In this document: positions 43,787-53,002 of the stretch, piece by piece
Position numbering within the stretch: position 1 is the stretch's first letter
Layout: each line of letters starts with the position of its first letter
Assembly: GCF_024808665.1 (NCBI RefSeq)
Contig: NZ_JANUBZ010000013.1
Coordinates: 62,001 to 126,000 of the forward strand
Length of the DNA stretch: 64,000 bases
Reading direction: 5' to 3'
Origin: Mucilaginibacter empetricola
Lineage (GTDB): Bacteria > Bacteroidota > Bacteroidia > Sphingobacteriales > Sphingobacteriaceae
The notes under the pieces: model-generated
What the model was told of the DNA's origin: nothing
Databases searched by the model: none
Seen by the model: the letters and a program-made list of their open reading frames with translations, nothing else
Made by a program: the position numbers and the translations under genes

Positions 43787-44999
43787 GACAGCAAATTTAA
43801 TAAAACAAACAGATTTTGACGCTATAATTATTGGCGGAGGTGCTTGCGGACTAATGTGCGCCGTTCAGTCCGGTTTTTTGGGCAAGCGCACCCTGATACT
43901 GGAAAAGAATGATAAGGTAGGTGCTAAGATACTGATTAGCGGAGGCGGCAGATGTAACTACACCAACCTGTATGCTAGTGCTCAGCAATTTATATCGCAA
44001 AATGAACACTTCTGCAAGTCGGCATTTAGCCAGTGGACGGTTGAGGATACCATCGGTTTTTTTGAGACTTATGGCATTGAAGGAAAAGAAAAAACATTGG
44101 GTCAATTATTCCCGGTAAGTGATAACGCGAAAGATATTGTCAATGTATTTACTAGTTTGTGTGTCGATTTAGGTCAGGAAATATGGTGTGATACTGAGGT
44201 GAAAAACATCGAAAAAATAGCAAATAGTTTCGTAGTATCTATTGAAAAACATGGGAAGTCGGAAAAGCTATCCGTACCTAAAGTGGTGATTGCCTCCGGC
44301 GGCTTACCTATCCCTAAAATGGGCGCTACTGATTTTGGATTGCGGGCCGCGCGCAATTTGGGCTTGAAGATTAATGAAACGGCGCCGGCGTTGGTGCCGT
44401 TAACCATTACAGGGAAAGATCAACCCTGGTATGAGCAACTATCAGGAAATAGCATTTTTTGCAGGGTATGGAACGACAGGATAAGTTTTGAAGAGAATAT
44501 TTTATTTACCCACTGGGGTTTAAGCGGCCCGGCTATACTACAGATTTCTTCTTATTGGCGGCCCGGCGAATTTATTTATATTGATTTATTGCCTAATCAG
44601 GATATTGCAAACTTAATTCAGGCTGAAAGGGAAGCTAACGGTAAAAAGATGCTGCTGGCTTATTTAGCAGGCCTATTTACCCGCAAATTTGCTGAGGCAT
44701 TGAGTGATAAACTTCCTGCCGATAAAAACCTGGCATCGTTAAGTAAAGCAGATATTGAAGATATCAGTAAGCTGATACACGAGTTTAAAGTAAAGCCAGC
44801 TGGGGACAAGGGATATGACAAGGCCGAAGTAATGCGTGGCGGCGTATCAACAGACGAATTATCATCTAAAACACTGGAAGTAAGGAAAATAGAAGGACTT
44901 TATTATGGCGGCGAATGCGTAGACGTTACCGGTTGGCTTGGTGGTTATAATTTTCAATGGGCCTGGGCCAGTGGTTTTGTTATAGCGCAAAATTTATAG
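43785..44999 (+). CDS. HI0933/YhiN-family FAD-dependent oxidoreductase
   Basis: The protein of about 404 residues matches the HI0933/BaiN flavoprotein family (NAD(P)/FAD-dependent). It has the dinucleotide motif IIIGGGACGLMCA near the start, ILISGGGRCNYTN (GGGRCN) and a C-terminal YYGGECVDVTGWLGGYNFQWAWASG. I set the start at ATG 43785; the longer frame to 43602 runs backward through nuoA. The reaction is not established for most members; the GATATTTG 10 bases upstream is one base off the -7 consensus. Confidence 0.9.
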   Translation: MTANLIKQTDFDAIIIGGGACGLMCAVQSGFLGKRTLILEKNDKVGAKILISGGGRCNYTNLYASAQQFISQNEHFCKSAFSQWTVEDTIGFFETYGIEGKEKTLGQLFPVSDNAKDIVNVFTSLCVDLGQEIWCDTEVKNIEKIANSFVVSIEKHGKSEKLSVPKVVIASGGLPIPKMGATDFGLRAARNLGLKINETAPALVPLTITGKDQPWYEQLSGNSIFCRVWNDRISFEENILFTHWGLSGPAILQISSYWRPGEFIYIDLLPNQDIANLIQAEREANGKKMLLAYLAGLFTRKFAEALSDKLPADKNLASLSKADIEDISKLIHEFKVKPAGDKGYDKAEVMRGGVSTDELSSKTLEVRKIEGLYYGGECVDVTGWLGGYNFQWAWASGFVIAQNL

Positions 45000-45063
45000 T
45001 TATTTAGCTCATGGGTGTCCTTGTTGCTATCAACGATGAACTATCAGCCATGAACTAAAAGTG

Positions 45064-45771
45064 CTACTGACTATTGCGTGCCGCCTGTACTTGTTTAAAG
45101 TAAGCTATCAGGCTATCCATATTTTGCAGTGTGTATGCTTTTGCGGCTATTTTGTTAACTACATCGGGTTCATCACCCATAACGTCGGTCATTACATCTG
45201 CAAAGTTTTCGTTGGTGATAATTTTCATTTCTCCGGTATTTTCACCGTAGTAGTAAACCGGGCCTCCATAGTAACCACCTCTGCCGGCGCCCAGTGGAAT
45301 TTCCACACCACCGCCTACACCTACGCCGAAACCACGCGTGCCGAAACCTGTTCCACCGCCAATACCGATAGAAAATCCTGAACCACCGCCGCCAGCATAA
45401 TGTTCTGCATTATGTTCGCTGTATGTTGCATATAGTTTAAGGTCTTCATTCACTGCAACTTTTACAAAATCGAGCTCATAGCGTGGCCAAAACTGGTTTT
45501 TAGGGGCATGTGTAACCACAAAGCTATCCCGGCCCATCACAAAAGATTGTAACGCGCTTGCACTGATCTTAGCTTCTTTTGCTGCTTTATCCTGCTTGTA
45601 TTCAATAAAACCTTCATTTTTAACAGGTCCGCGGGCGGATGGATCAATCCTGATAAAGCCCGCCGATATATTTCCTTTGCTATCTGTAAAATGGCCTGGC
45701 TGCCATTTCTGGGCCTGTGCCGATATTGCGATCAATACAAAACAAAAAATTAAAAAGGTATACTTATTCAT
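45064..45771 (-). CDS. Secreted Gly-rich hypothetical protein
   Basis: The 235-residue protein has a signal peptide (MNKYTFLIFCFVLIAISAQA) and an N-terminal domain beginning QKWQPGHFTDSKGNISAGFI, seen in other Bacteroidota exported proteins. A glycine-rich central stretch (about 123-180, GGGGSGFSIGIGGG...) separates it from a helical end. It is probably periplasmic or surface-located. Function unknown. Confidence 0.75.
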   Translation of the reverse strand: MNKYTFLIFCFVLIAISAQAQKWQPGHFTDSKGNISAGFIRIDPSARGPVKNEGFIEYKQDKAAKEAKISASALQSFVMGRDSFVVTHAPKNQFWPRYELDFVKVAVNEDLKLYATYSEHNAEHYAGGGGSGFSIGIGGGTGFGTRGFGVGVGGGVEIPLGAGRGGYYGGPVYYYGENTGEMKIITNENFADVMTDVMGDEPDVVNKIAAKAYTLQNMDSLIAYFKQVQAARNSQ

Positions 45772-45951
45772 AACTATGCAATAACAGGGGATATATAACT
45801 TTTATTGTACAAGAATAACATTTTTGTTGTTGAAAACTGTTTAATACGGGGCTTTGTTTTGTAAATTCCTGGATACATCTAAATCAAATTATATCCTACT
45901 AAAATTAAAACAAATAAAATCATTAAAATTGAATTCAATATTTAAATAAAG

Positions 45952-46962
45952 ATGATTGTTGATTTAAGAAGCGATACAGTTACCAAACCAACTCCAGGCA
46001 TGCTGGAAGCCATGATGAACGCAAAAATTGGTGATGATGTTTTTGGCGAGGATGAAACAGTAAATGAACTGGAAGAGAAATCCGCCCGGCTGTTTGGTAT
46101 GGAAGCCGGTATATTTTGCCCATCGGGCACCATGACTAATCAGATAGCCATTAAATGTTTTACCCAGCCTTTGGATGAACTGATTGCCGATCAAACTGCA
46201 CATATTTATCGTTACGAGGGTGGAGGTATAGCCTTTAACTCAGGGGTATCAACGCGCTTATTAAACGGAGAGCGTGGTATACTTACTGCCGATATGATTG
46301 AGCCAGAAATTAATGCCGAAAATGTGCATTACCCGCACACCAGTTTAGTGGCGCTTGAAAATACGGTAAACAAAGGCGGCGGTGCATGTTATACCATTGA
46401 ACAAATAAAACCTATTGCAGCGTTGTGTAAAAACAAAGGTCTGAAACTTCACCTGGATGGTGCCAGAATATTTAATGCTTTGGTAAAAACGGGCGATAAG
46501 GCTGCCGACTATGGTAAATACTTTGACGGTGTTTCAGTATGTTTATCAAAAGGACTGGGTTCTCCTGTAGGTTCGGTATTTTTGGCAGATAAGCAAACCA
46601 TAAAATATGCACGCCGGGTACGCAAAGTTTTTGGAGGAGGCATGCGCCAGGCTGGCTTTTTAGCAGCGGCGGGCATTTATGCACTCGATCATCATGTAGA
46701 ACGGTTAAAAATTGACCATAGCCATGCCGCAATATTGGCTGATAAACTTGAGAAATGTGCCTGGATAACCAATGTTTTGCCGGTAGACACCAACATCATC
46801 TTATTTGATACCGCTGAACCAGCGGCTATAATTTTGGATAAATTGGCTGCACAGGGAATAAAAGCACTATCAACCGATAAACATCGTATCCGGTTTGTGC
46901 TTCACCTGGATGTTTTCCCTGAGCAGGTTGAATATGTAGTAAAGGTTTTAGGTACTTTGTAA
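45952..46962 (+). CDS. ltaE: Low-specificity L-threonine aldolase
   Basis: The enzyme splits threonine or allo-threonine into glycine and acetaldehyde with PLP. The 336-residue protein has the N-terminal IVDLRSDTVTKPT, FGEDETVNELE and PSGTMTNQIA, the aspartate in HLDGARIFNA, and the PLP lysine in VCLSKGLGSPVGS. All landmarks of the beta-eliminating lyase family are intact. Single gene. Confidence 0.94.
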   Translation: MIVDLRSDTVTKPTPGMLEAMMNAKIGDDVFGEDETVNELEEKSARLFGMEAGIFCPSGTMTNQIAIKCFTQPLDELIADQTAHIYRYEGGGIAFNSGVSTRLLNGERGILTADMIEPEINAENVHYPHTSLVALENTVNKGGGACYTIEQIKPIAALCKNKGLKLHLDGARIFNALVKTGDKAADYGKYFDGVSVCLSKGLGSPVGSVFLADKQTIKYARRVRKVFGGGMRQAGFLAAAGIYALDHHVERLKIDHSHAAILADKLEKCAWITNVLPVDTNIILFDTAEPAAIILDKLAAQGIKALSTDKHRIRFVLHLDVFPEQVEYVVKVLGTL

Positions 46963-46971
46963 GATATTATA

Positions 46972-47005
46972 AGGAGTCTTAAATCAACACTGACTTAAGA
47001 CTCCT
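46972..47005. terminator. Stem-loop between ltaE and the aldo/keto reductase
   Basis: AGGAGTCTTAA (46972-46982) pairs exactly with TTAAGACTCCT (46995-47005) over a 12-base loop. No T-run follows on the right, so it is either a weak terminator or an RNA end-protecting hairpin. Confidence 0.6.
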
Positions 47006-47013
47006 GAAACTAA

Positions 47014-48039
47014 TTAAGACTTTATCGCCCTATCGGCCGACTGGCGTTCTACCATCCATCCTGGATATTCTTTAGGTAATGCGCTAACCTCATCGATTTT
47101 TTTCAAATCATCCACAGTTAAAAGCAATTCTGTCGATTTTATATTGGCATTTAACTGATCGACATTTTTAGCACCGATAATGGTACTGGTAACGCCCTGT
47201 TGCTGACGAACCCAGGCAAGGGCAACTTCGGCAACTGATACACCATGTTGTTTGCCAATTTCTGCTATTACATCAACTATATCATATGTCCGCTCTTTGT
47301 TGATAGGAGGGAAATCAAACGTATCACGGCGCGAATCACCGGTCGCTTCTACATCCCTGGTAAATTTCCCGGAAAGAAAGCCTCCTGCTAACGGGCTCCA
47401 TGGCATTACTGCCAGGTTTTGATCGGCAGCTAAAGGCAAAATTTCTCTTTCAATATCGCGGCCAGATAGAGAATAGAAATATTGCAGACCGACAAATTTG
47501 TTCCAACCATGTCTTTCTGCTATTCCAATAGCTTTCATCACCATCCAGGCGGGCCAATTGCAAATGGCAATGTAACGTGCTTTGCCGGTTAATACGATAT
47601 CGTTAAGCGTGCGTACGATGTCTTCAACAGCTGTTTTAGGATCAACGCCATGCACATACAATATATCGATATGATCTAATTGTAAACGTTTTAAGCTATC
47701 ATCAACTGATTGAAAAATATGATAACGCGACAGCCCCATATTGTTCACACCTTCGCCCATACGGCCGCGAACTTTAGTGGCTATTACCAGTTCATTTCTG
47801 TTGAATCCCAGATCTTTAATAGATTGTCCTAACAGTTTCTCTGATTCACCAAAAGAGTACACGTTGGCCGTATCAATGAAATTGATGCCTGAGTCAACAA
47901 CCACTTTCATTAAATCGTTAACCTCTTTTTGTTGAATTTTTCCGATGGCTTCCCAAATCCCTTTTCCGCCAAAAGTCATTGTACCAAAGCATAGTTCAGA
48001 TACCACCAGGCCGGTGTTGCCTAAAAAATTGTATTTCAT
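47014..48039 (-). CDS. Aldo/keto reductase
   Basis: The 341-residue TIM-barrel NADPH-dependent reductase has the catalytic Asp-Tyr-Lys-His set: FIDTANVYSFGESE (Asp and Tyr), IATKVRG (Lys) and LYVHGVDP (His), with a C-terminal cofactor loop (STIIGAKNVDQL). It is closest to the YajO/Tas-like AKR group acting on aldehydes. Substrate unknown. Single gene at the end of the housekeeping block before the exopolysaccharide locus. Confidence 0.92.
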   Translation of the reverse strand: MKYNFLGNTGLVVSELCFGTMTFGGKGIWEAIGKIQQKEVNDLMKVVVDSGINFIDTANVYSFGESEKLLGQSIKDLGFNRNELVIATKVRGRMGEGVNNMGLSRYHIFQSVDDSLKRLQLDHIDILYVHGVDPKTAVEDIVRTLNDIVLTGKARYIAICNWPAWMVMKAIGIAERHGWNKFVGLQYFYSLSGRDIEREILPLAADQNLAVMPWSPLAGGFLSGKFTRDVEATGDSRRDTFDFPPINKERTYDIVDVIAEIGKQHGVSVAEVALAWVRQQQGVTSTIIGAKNVDQLNANIKSTELLLTVDDLKKIDEVSALPKEYPGWMVERQSADRAIKS

Positions 48040-48161
48040 AAAGTTTTGATGATTTTGTTAAGGTAAAGTTGAGCGTTTGATAGTTAACAACAGTCAGTAA
48101 ACCGTCAAAATTAGATGGTTGTTATGTAACAAGGCTTACACAATTCGTTTTGGGAACAGCG

Positions 48162-49328
48162 CTATTGTTTCCTTTTTGCTTTTTCCCAAACGGCGCTTTG
48201 TTTGTTGCTGAAATACCTGATTATGCCCATTAAAACGGCATAGTTCATTACACAAAAATAATAGGGAATAAAAAGGGCTTTGATGCGGATTTGTCTTTTC
48301 TCCATTATAAAACCCAGCATAGCAAGAACATAAAATAATATTTGCGCAAAAAACACTAATTGGTAAAACGGCTCATCAACTAACAGCGCATTTAAAAAGA
48401 AAACTAAGATAAGCAGGAAAGGGGTGATTGTCCACCGCAATACGCGATGACTCACATATTGAAAGGATAGAACAGAATATTTAAACGGATTGAATAAACC
48501 CTTTAATCTCAATATAGATTGTATACCACCGGCAGCAATCCTGATTTTTCTTTTTAGTTCTTCTGATACGTTTTCTGATGCTGTTTCTATCGCATATGCA
48601 TCAGGTTCGTAAATAATACGGTAGCCCTGGGCCGCAATTAGCATGGAGATCATAAAATCGTCCAAAACAGTATCCGGCTGTACATCCTGATACAATGATT
48701 TGCGCACACTAAATAATTCACCTGCAGCACCGACTACAGAATATAATTCAGAATCCCATTTTTTAAGTGCCGATTCATATTTCCAGTAGAAGCCTTCGCC
48801 GGCAGAACTGGCATCTGCATTTTCCTCAATCTGTACCCTTTTTTCACCCGCGACTGCACCAACCGTATTATCGGCATAATGCTTGCAAATATTAATTAAT
48901 GCATCTTTATTAAGAAAAGTGTTGGCATCTGTAAATACCACAATTTCGGTGTCTACAAACTTCATCGCTCGATGTACCGCAGCAATTTTACCTGCTCGTT
49001 CCGGTTGATGAAGTAATTGAATTCGATTGTGCCGACTAATAATTTCCGTTGTTTTATCAGAGGATCCGTCTGTGATAAATATCAATTTAAATTTTTCGGC
49101 GGGATAATTTAATTGCAGGGAGTTATTAATTTTTTCTTCAATATAAAATTCCTCATTATAAGCGGCAACCACCAGGGTGCAAGTCGGCAACAATTCATCA
49201 ATAATATTGGGTAAGATAGGCTTCCCTTTAAATACCCGTTTTATTTTAATGATGACATACAGCAATATACCATACCCCATAAAAGTATAAAAAACAATAA
49301 AAAGACTTAACCAAAAAAGGGTTTTCAT
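48162..49328 (-). CDS. Membrane glycosyltransferase, family 2
   Basis: The 388-residue protein has an N-terminal membrane helix, a GT2 domain (about 48-275: VVAAYNEE, ITDGSSDKT, VFTDANTFL with a DxN/DxD-like metal site, and VLDDFMISM) and three C-terminal membrane helices. This is the layout of GT2 enzymes that add a sugar at the inner membrane. It is the last gene of the exopolysaccharide unit and overlaps the next gene upstream by four bases. The sugar donor cannot be read. Confidence 0.88.
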   Translation of the reverse strand: MKTLFWLSLFIVFYTFMGYGILLYVIIKIKRVFKGKPILPNIIDELLPTCTLVVAAYNEEFYIEEKINNSLQLNYPAEKFKLIFITDGSSDKTTEIISRHNRIQLLHQPERAGKIAAVHRAMKFVDTEIVVFTDANTFLNKDALINICKHYADNTVGAVAGEKRVQIEENADASSAGEGFYWKYESALKKWDSELYSVVGAAGELFSVRKSLYQDVQPDTVLDDFMISMLIAAQGYRIIYEPDAYAIETASENVSEELKRKIRIAAGGIQSILRLKGLFNPFKYSVLSFQYVSHRVLRWTITPFLLILVFFLNALLVDEPFYQLVFFAQILFYVLAMLGFIMEKRQIRIKALFIPYYFCVMNYAVLMGIIRYFSNKQSAVWEKAKRKQ

Positions 49329-50242
49329 GAAATGGTATTAATGAGGTATCCTAAATTGCTGCTATTCTTACTATGCGTTAAATTCCACCAAACGGCTTTA
49401 AAAAGAACAGGTATGAAATTGTAATTTTTGTCTTTAATATAGGAGAACACGTTACGCGGAACCACAAGCAAAATGAAATAAACATAAAACACGATCCGGT
49501 TAAACAAGGGAGCATTTCGTCTTATAAATAATATGCGGTTGCGGTTCATGAAATACTCCTTCAATTTACTTTTTTTGCCAACAGAAACAGACTCTTTATG
49601 ATAAATTAAGGCATCAGTACAAACCCATGCTTCGTACCCGGCCTTTTTAATATGTTCGCACCAGTCAACCTCCTCGTAATACAAAAAGAAATTCTCGTTC
49701 ATCGTACCGGCTTTTTCTATGGCTTCCCTCCGTACCATCATTGCGGCGCCGTGGCAATAGGATGTAGGAGCAGTTATATTGTCATACTGGCCATTATCTG
49801 TTTCGCGCAGCCCAATGCAACTGTTACGACAGGTGTAATAATTCATGGCCGTATAACCTGCGTATTGGATAAGGCTTTTATTTGAATAATACTTTATTTG
49901 GGGCGATAAGATACCAACCGATGGGTTTTTATCAAAAACGCTTACCAGTTTAGCCACAAGATCAGCAGTAAATTCGGTGTCATTATTAACGAGAAATAAA
50001 TAGTCACCAGTCGCATTTTTTATGCCGAGATTGTTACCTCCGGCAAAGCCTAAATTCTGCTCCGAACGGATAAATTTCACTTCGGGATAATTGGACTGCC
50101 ATTCCGTTGAAATATTACTATTACTGCCATTATCAACAACAATTACTTCAATGTTAGTATAAACACCGGGTATTGATTTTAATAATTCTTCAGTAACCTT
50201 AGGCTGATTAAAATTTACGGTGATGATAGATACTTTTTTCAT
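49325..50242 (-). CDS. Glycosyltransferase, family 2 (rhamnosyltransferase-like)
   Basis: The 305-residue protein has the GT2 N-terminus IITVNFNQPKVTEELLKSI, the VVDNGSNSN loop, the metal site YLFLVNNDTEF and the YYEEVDWCEHIKKAGYEAWV acceptor block, as in WbbL-type transferases. The C-terminus has one membrane-associated helix. It overlaps both neighbours by four bases, so it is translated together with the NRPS-like enzyme upstream. Confidence 0.9.
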   Translation of the reverse strand: MKKVSIITVNFNQPKVTEELLKSIPGVYTNIEVIVVDNGSNSNISTEWQSNYPEVKFIRSEQNLGFAGGNNLGIKNATGDYLFLVNNDTEFTADLVAKLVSVFDKNPSVGILSPQIKYYSNKSLIQYAGYTAMNYYTCRNSCIGLRETDNGQYDNITAPTSYCHGAAMMVRREAIEKAGTMNENFFLYYEEVDWCEHIKKAGYEAWVCTDALIYHKESVSVGKKSKLKEYFMNRNRILFIRRNAPLFNRIVFYVYFILLVVPRNVFSYIKDKNYNFIPVLFKAVWWNLTHSKNSSNLGYLINTIS

Positions 50243-52899
50243 TTGCCTTCAGCAACTCTGTCCAAACATTGTTGTAATACGATAGCAAATTGTTCGTCAT
50301 TAGGCGGTGCAAAAATGGTATTGTGCTCGCCAGGTATTTCGTGAACGTTTACGCCCTTCAAAGCAAATTTGCGCCAGCCTAAGTATTTAAAATCGGCCAT
50401 GTAGAAAGTTTTCTTTTTAGCCTTAAATAAGTCAACGGTTATATTAATTGGTTTTTGGAAATAGTTGCGTTTGGCTTTAGCACTGGCTTCGTCAATTTCA
50501 TTATCATAGGCAAAGAAACCTTCCTGCTTTTCTTCCTTACCTTTAAACAACCGCCAATATAGTCTGATTAATTTACGCTTAAGAATGAGCGATTTATATT
50601 CAATAGTTCTTTTAGGGTCTTGAGCAATCAATACAAAACTGTAAAGAAACTGCATTATAAAAAGCCAGATGCGGTTTATAATCCTTTTTAAAAACGGATC
50701 ATAACTATCTGTTTGCTTGGCATAGGTATCAAACACGGCCAGCATTTTTACCTCTTTGCCCATGTCAATTAGTTGCCGTGCCATTTCATATGCAATAGTA
50801 CCACCCAATGAATAACCTGCAAGCGCGTAGGGGCCATCCGGATTTTGGGTAATAATTTCGGCATTATAGTTAGCTGCAATTTCCTCCATTACGTCTAATG
50901 GTTCATCAATGCCGTTTAACCCTTTGGCCTGCAAACCGTAAACCGGCTGCTCTTCATCCATATTCATGGCAAGGGCATTGAACAGCAACACGTTTAACCC
51001 AGCACCGTGTACAATGTATAAGGGCATTTTGGAGCCTTTGGGTTTTATATGTACTAATGAATCCCAGGTTATTGACTTGGCATCGATATTAAGCCTTAAT
51101 GAAAGCTTTTCGATTGTTGAATGTTCAAAAAGCGTAGCAAGCGGAAGACGTTTGCCGGTTAGTTTTTCAATTCGTGCCATTATTTGAACGGCTACTAGCG
51201 AGCGTCCGCCCAGCTCAAAGAAATTATCAAATATGCTGATCTTTTCAATCCCCATTAACTCCTGCCAAACCTCGGCAACCTGTTTTTCAATATCGGTGCG
51301 CGGAGCAATGTATTCGCCCAGACGGCTTATATTATTATAGTCTGGCTTTGGCAGAGCTTTCCTATCTATTTTACCATTTGGCGTAATAGGAATAGCCGTC
51401 ATCAGCACAAAGTCGTCAGGCACCATATATTCCGGCAGAACAGCTAATAAACCTTGCTGCCATTCGGTTATTTGTGTTTTGAGATCTGCTTCTGAATCCT
51501 GTTCGTGTAAAACCACATAACCAACCAAACGCGGATCGCCAGGTGTATCTTCACGGGCCACTACAACGGCTTCTTTTATCCTGGTTTGTTTTATTAAACT
51601 ATGCTCAATTTCTTCCAGTTCAATACGATAACCACGTACTTTAACCTGGTGGTCAATACGGCCAAGGCATTGTATATCGCCGTTGTCTCTGATTTTCCCC
51701 AAATCGCCGGTACGGTACATTTTTGCACCCGCTATAGTTGAAAAAGGATCGTTAATGAAACGTTCGCTTGTTAAGTCTTCTCTATTTAAATATCCTTTCG
51801 CAACACCTTCGCCGCCTATAAAAATTTCTCCAATGTTTCCGTCGGCAGCACTGTTTAATTCTTCATCTAAAATATAAACTTGTGTATTGTCAATCGGTTT
51901 GCCAATGGTAATGTTCTCTGTATCATCTATGAGCTTTACCGTTGACCATATAGTGGTTTCCGTTGGCCCGTACATATTCCACAGGGCACTGATTTTATTT
52001 TTGAGCTTAATTATCAAATCTTTAGGAAGCGCTTCGCCACCGCAGAGTATTTTTATAGGCAAATAATTGTCCCAACCAGCTTCCAGCATCATACGCCAGG
52101 TATATGGCGTGGCTTGCATAAAGGTTATTTGTTCTTCTTTAACCAAATCGAGCAGTAAACGTCCGTCTTTCGCGGTATCTGAGTTAGTTAACACCAACTG
52201 CGCGCCACTTATTAGGGGAAGGTAAAGTTCTAACCCGGCAATATCGAATGAGATAGTGGTAACGGCTAATAATTTGTCGTTAGCTGTAATGCCTGGTTCT
52301 TTTTGCATACTCAACAAAAAGTTAACCAGGTTAAAATGTCTTATCTGTACGCCTTTTGGCTTTCCTGTTGAGCCTGATGTATATAGAATATAGGCAAGAT
52401 TATCGCCGGTGATGTTTACTTGGGGTTCAGTATCCGATTGCGTTTTTGCCTTTTTTTGCGCGTTCTCAATCAGTAATTCAGCAGCGGCTGATTTGAAATG
52501 ATTGTGGTATTTATTGGATGTTAACAGAATTTTAGCTGATGAATCTTCCAGCATAAATTCAATCCTGTCTTTTGGATATTCCGGGTCAAGCGGCACGTAG
52601 GTTGCGCCTGCTTTTAAAATAGCTAATAAACTAATAACCATTTCAGGGGAACGATCAAGTGCCAACCCAACTACGTCGCCGGGTTTTATACCTTCATCAA
52701 CTAATACCTTTGCTAATTTATTCGATTGCTGGTATAAGTCTTTATAAGTAAAAGTCTTGCCGTGAAAGCTTAATGCAATTTTATCAGGAAATTGTAGGGC
52801 GCATTTGTTTAAGAAATAGGGAAGGGCCTTATCTTTTGGGAAGGGGACAAAAGTATCGTTGTAGTCTTTTTTATTAGGGATATGTACTTCAGTACTCAT
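50239..52899 (-). CDS. One-module NRPS-like enzyme (adenylation-carrier-thioesterase)
   Basis: The 886-residue protein holds an adenylation domain (about 25-520), a carrier domain (about 530-605) and a thioesterase (about 625-880), with no condensation domain. Motifs: ATP loop YTSGSTGKPKG (173-183), core YGPTETT (310-316), YRTGDL, Lys510 (PNGKIDRK), carrier Ser567 (LGGRSL), thioesterase Ser697 (GYSLGG), Asp724 and His859 (GEHNTIF). A hydrophobic segment inside the thioesterase (about 740-760) may bind membrane. Hand alignment of the ten specificity positions gives D-I-L-Y-L-G-M-I-W-K, close to the known glycine code DILQLGLIWK. Lying between glycosyltransferases with four-base overlaps, it probably adds an amino acid to the polysaccharide or its precursor. 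Confidence 0.9.
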   Translation of the reverse strand: MSTEVHIPNKKDYNDTFVPFPKDKALPYFLNKCALQFPDKIALSFHGKTFTYKDLYQQSNKLAKVLVDEGIKPGDVVGLALDRSPEMVISLLAILKAGATYVPLDPEYPKDRIEFMLEDSSAKILLTSNKYHNHFKSAAAELLIENAQKKAKTQSDTEPQVNITGDNLAYILYTSGSTGKPKGVQIRHFNLVNFLLSMQKEPGITANDKLLAVTTISFDIAGLELYLPLISGAQLVLTNSDTAKDGRLLLDLVKEEQITFMQATPYTWRMMLEAGWDNYLPIKILCGGEALPKDLIIKLKNKISALWNMYGPTETTIWSTVKLIDDTENITIGKPIDNTQVYILDEELNSAADGNIGEIFIGGEGVAKGYLNREDLTSERFINDPFSTIAGAKMYRTGDLGKIRDNGDIQCLGRIDHQVKVRGYRIELEEIEHSLIKQTRIKEAVVVAREDTPGDPRLVGYVVLHEQDSEADLKTQITEWQQGLLAVLPEYMVPDDFVLMTAIPITPNGKIDRKALPKPDYNNISRLGEYIAPRTDIEKQVAEVWQELMGIEKISIFDNFFELGGRSLVAVQIMARIEKLTGKRLPLATLFEHSTIEKLSLRLNIDAKSITWDSLVHIKPKGSKMPLYIVHGAGLNVLLFNALAMNMDEEQPVYGLQAKGLNGIDEPLDVMEEIAANYNAEIITQNPDGPYALAGYSLGGTIAYEMARQLIDMGKEVKMLAVFDTYAKQTDSYDPFLKRIINRIWLFIMQFLYSFVLIAQDPKRTIEYKSLILKRKLIRLYWRLFKGKEEKQEGFFAYDNEIDEASAKAKRNYFQKPINITVDLFKAKKKTFYMADFKYLGWRKFALKGVNVHEIPGEHNTIFAPPNDEQFAIVLQQCLDRVAEGK

Positions 52900-53002
52900 T
52901 CTTTTTCTCTTTCTGAATTGATATATTTCTCAATTTTAGCTATTCAACGTTTCTAAATATATCACCACTTTTTAAGTAACAATAATATTATAATTTAACG
53001 GA

